From a virus: 21,081 nucleotides of DNA. The stretch is taken from positions 1 to 21,081 of IMG/VR virus record IMGVR_UViG_3300008448_000802; one strand, 5' to 3'. Within the stretch, counting starts at the first letter, position 1; each line of letters opens with the position of its first letter. The translations under genes were made by a program, and so were the position numbers. This document shows positions 19,676-21,081 of this stretch, one piece after another. The notes beneath the pieces were generated by a model, which did no database searches, was not told the DNA's origin, and was given only the letters and a program-made list of their open reading frames with translations.

Positions 19676-19715
19676 AACCGGGGCATAACCCCGCCGCACC
19701 CAACCGGATGCGGGT
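19676..19715 (+). repeat. Two hairpins between small structural genes
   Basis: GGGG-CATAA-CCCC (near 19679-19691) is followed by CCGCA/TGCGG (near 19693-19711) around a ten-base loop. They lie between the genes ending at 19673 and starting at 19735, with a TTTAACA before GGAGG. No T tract follows, so they are not clear terminators. Confidence 0.35.
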
Positions 19716-19734
19716 TTAACACGGAGGATTCTCT

Positions 19735-20325
19735 ATGGCACAGTACGATATCTGGGCGGTTAACCCGACCAGCGATGATGACTATTTCCGCTCCTCTGCG
19801 ACCATTGCTGCGTCTGGGAACATCGCCCTTCTGGCGAATGATGTAGGTCAGTACGGAACTGGCTACAAGGTTTCCATCACCTCCAATGGCGCGGATGCCA
19901 ACAAGACCTTCACCGTCACAGGTGTCAAGGTTGGTGCTACGGGTTACGACGGCATCGTGACAGAGACCGTTACAGGCCCGAGCGCGACCGTGGTCTATTC
20001 GACCAACTACTACACCCGTGTCAACAGCATCAGCATCAGCGCGGCTTCGACCGGTGGCATCAAGATCGGTTACGGCGGTGACCTTGCGTTCCCCCGCACC
20101 CGTATCAAGCAGGTGATCTATGTGGCCTCGTCGGTCGAGGGTAGCATTACCTTCACCGCCAAGCCCAACAACACCACGCTGCTGAAGTTGTTCACCCCAG
20201 CCGACAGCACTGCAAACGATGCCATGGTTCCCCCTGAGGGTCTTCTGACCACGAAGAGCGGGAACAATGACTTCGCGGTGTTGACGCTGGATCAGGTCTC
20301 CAAGGTCACAGTTCTCTGCGGGTGA
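19735..20325 (+). CDS. Structural protein, unknown role
   Basis: The 196-residue product starts MAQYDIWAVNPTSDDDYFRS and has a near-perfect GGAGG ribosome site. It is strand-rich with polar repeats (VTGVKVGATGYDGIVTETVT, SISISAASTGGIKIGYGG). The later part reads RTRIKQVIYVASSVEGSITF and NNTTLLKLFTPADSTAND. This is typical of virion proteins such as tail or head-surface components. No specific homolog is recalled. It follows the decoration-like gene and precedes small basic genes. Confidence 0.6.
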   Translation: MAQYDIWAVNPTSDDDYFRSSATIAASGNIALLANDVGQYGTGYKVSITSNGADANKTFTVTGVKVGATGYDGIVTETVTGPSATVVYSTNYYTRVNSISISAASTGGIKIGYGGDLAFPRTRIKQVIYVASSVEGSITFTAKPNNTTLLKLFTPADSTANDAMVPPEGLLTTKSGNNDFAVLTLDQVSKVTVLCG

Positions 20326-20328
20326 GTC

Positions 20329-20613
20329 ATGGCTACAGGAGACTCACGACTGAAACAGGCCGGTGTCTCTGGGTTCAACAAGCCTAAGAGAACCCCAAGT
20401 CATCCGACCAAGTCGCATGTCGTGGTCGCCAAGTCTGGCGATCAGATCAAGACCATTCGCTTTGGTCAGCAAGGCGTATCAGGCTCTCCTAGGAAATCAG
20501 GAGAGTCTGAGTCTTATCGCAAGCGCCGTGAGTCGTTCAAGTCTCGTCATGCATCCAACATCGCCAAGGGCAAGATGTCTGCGGCGTATTGGGCTGATAA
20601 GGTGAAGTGGTAA
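20329..20613 (+). CDS. Small basic protein, DUF6321-like
   Basis: The 94-residue product starts MATGDSRLKQAGVSGFNKPK. It ends with a strongly conserved-looking segment: SYRKRRESFKSRHASNIAKG followed by KMSAAYWADKVKW. This C-terminal pattern (RRESFKxRHxxNIxKGKMSAAYWAxKVKW) I associate with the DUF6321 family of phages, whose role is unknown. The protein is very basic and probably binds nucleic acid or the virion. Its stop overlaps the next start as TAATG. Confidence 0.75.
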   Translation: MATGDSRLKQAGVSGFNKPKRTPSHPTKSHVVVAKSGDQIKTIRFGQQGVSGSPRKSGESESYRKRRESFKSRHASNIAKGKMSAAYWADKVKW

Positions 20614-20798
20614 TGGCTAAGGCAAAGAGCAAAGTCAACGCGGCTGGGAACTACACCAAGCCTGAGATGCGTAAGCGACTGTTCAACCAGATCAAGGGTT
20701 CCGCAGTCCAAGGCACAGCATCAGGTCAGTGGAGCGCAAGGAAAAGTCAGTTATTGGCTAAGAAATATAAGGCTGCTGGTGGTGGATACAGAGACTAA
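20613..20798 (+). CDS. Small basic protein, DUF5872-like
   Basis: The start is the ATG at 20613, overlapping the previous stop, with AAGGTG upstream; an upstream GTG at 20607 is possible. The 61-residue product has AGNYTKPEMRKRLFNQIKGS, then TASGQWSARKSQLLAKKYKA and AGGGYRD. This pattern is familiar as DUF5872 from phages. The repeated basic helices and the GQWSARKxxLLAKKYK element suggest nucleic-acid contact. Its end overlaps the start of the HNH gene. Confidence 0.75.
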   Translation: MAKAKSKVNAAGNYTKPEMRKRLFNQIKGSAVQGTASGQWSARKSQLLAKKYKAAGGGYRD

Positions 20799-21081
20799 AG
20801 TATGCACCATGTGTGGGGAACAGAAGCCCCTCACATCGTTTCGCAGTAGGGGCGGGACGATGCAGCATTTGTTGAAAAGCAGGTGCAATGGTTGCCTGTA
20901 TGCAGAGCATAGGCGGTGGGCTTTAGATAACCCTGAGCGTATTAGGGAGTACCGAAATAAAGACAGTTGGACTTTGGCTAAGAGATGCGCCCGTAGGGGC
21001 ATCACTCCGGAACAACTAATTAGTACATACGAGCGGCAAGAAGAGTGCTGTGCGATATGCAAAGTTGAAATTGAGTTGGTT
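20782..21081 (+). CDS. HNH endonuclease, truncated by the window edge
   Basis: The frame is open to the right edge (100 codons). A GTG start at 20782 is chosen because it keeps the first zinc-binding pair CTMC (Cys8 and Cys11) of a CTxCGExKPLxxF motif; the ATG at 20809 would remove one cysteine. A second pair CNGC follows, then NPERIREYRNKDS, RGITPEQLISTYERQEECCA and ICKVEIE, the start of an HNH or endonuclease VII-type domain. The catalytic His residues are beyond the window. Its overlap with DUF5872 and more AT-rich codons than its neighbours suggest a mobile or homing endonuclease. Confidence 0.75.
   Translation, partial: MDTETKVCTMCGEQKPLTSFRSRGGTMQHLLKSRCNGCLYAEHRRWALDNPERIREYRNKDSWTLAKRCARRGITPEQLISTYERQEECCAICKVEIELV

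Noticed and set aside
1-21081. CRISPR array, integrase or attachment site
   Set aside because: No regularly spaced repeats, no recombinase gene and no tRNA-like target were seen.

Overview
The window is part of the genome of a tailed double-stranded DNA phage (Caudoviricetes). The evidence is a run of head genes in canonical order (small and large terminase, portal, co-chaperonin-like protein, scaffold-like protein, major capsid), a T7 gp4-type primase-helicase, a RusA-type resolvase and many tightly packed small genes with strong GGAG-type ribosome sites. Sigma70-like promoters and a protein with a Gram-negative style signal peptide suggest a Gram-negative bacterial host. No host gene, tRNA, integrase or CRISPR array is visible. 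The overall look resembles uncultured aquatic phages, but the host cannot be named from this sequence.

Layout. Positions 1-439 hold two leftward genes (a partial nuclease-like gene and a small unknown). Positions 490-3410 run rightward: RusA resolvase, a hairpin, about 330 nt of gene-free DNA that looks like a structured RNA, the primase-helicase and a PD-(D/E)XK-like protein. A bidirectional hairpin near 3414-3446 separates this from a long leftward cluster, 9555 down to 3452. That cluster holds about 18 mostly tiny genes, many coupled by ATGA overlaps, plus a three-gene block of a SprT-like metalloprotease, a MoxR/CobS-like AAA+ ATPase and a DUF7192-like protein. It is probably read from a strong promoter at 9842-9814. 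Positions 10027-21081 run rightward: terminase and head genes, ending in a truncated HNH endonuclease gene. A promoter at 10910-10938 with a structured leader probably drives the late genes from the large terminase onward.

The most notable content is RNA. Two intergenic gaps of the leftward cluster each hold a complete type II (stem-II-open) hammerhead ribozyme on the transcribed strand, at 8704-8765 and 9073-9124. Core bases are intact and all three helices differ or match in a way that preserves pairing. They flank one 94-codon gene exactly, so cleavage at both sites would excise a roughly 370-nt RNA carrying that gene alone, with ends suited to ligation. Other RNA candidates are the gene-free block at 901-1200, the leader of the leftward operon, the large-terminase leader, and an H-type pseudoknot just before the gene at 19419.

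A second unexplained signal is the octamer GGTTAAAC, found nine times over both strands. The related GTTTAAAC/TTTAAAC often sits exactly between the Shine-Dalgarno sequence and the start codon.
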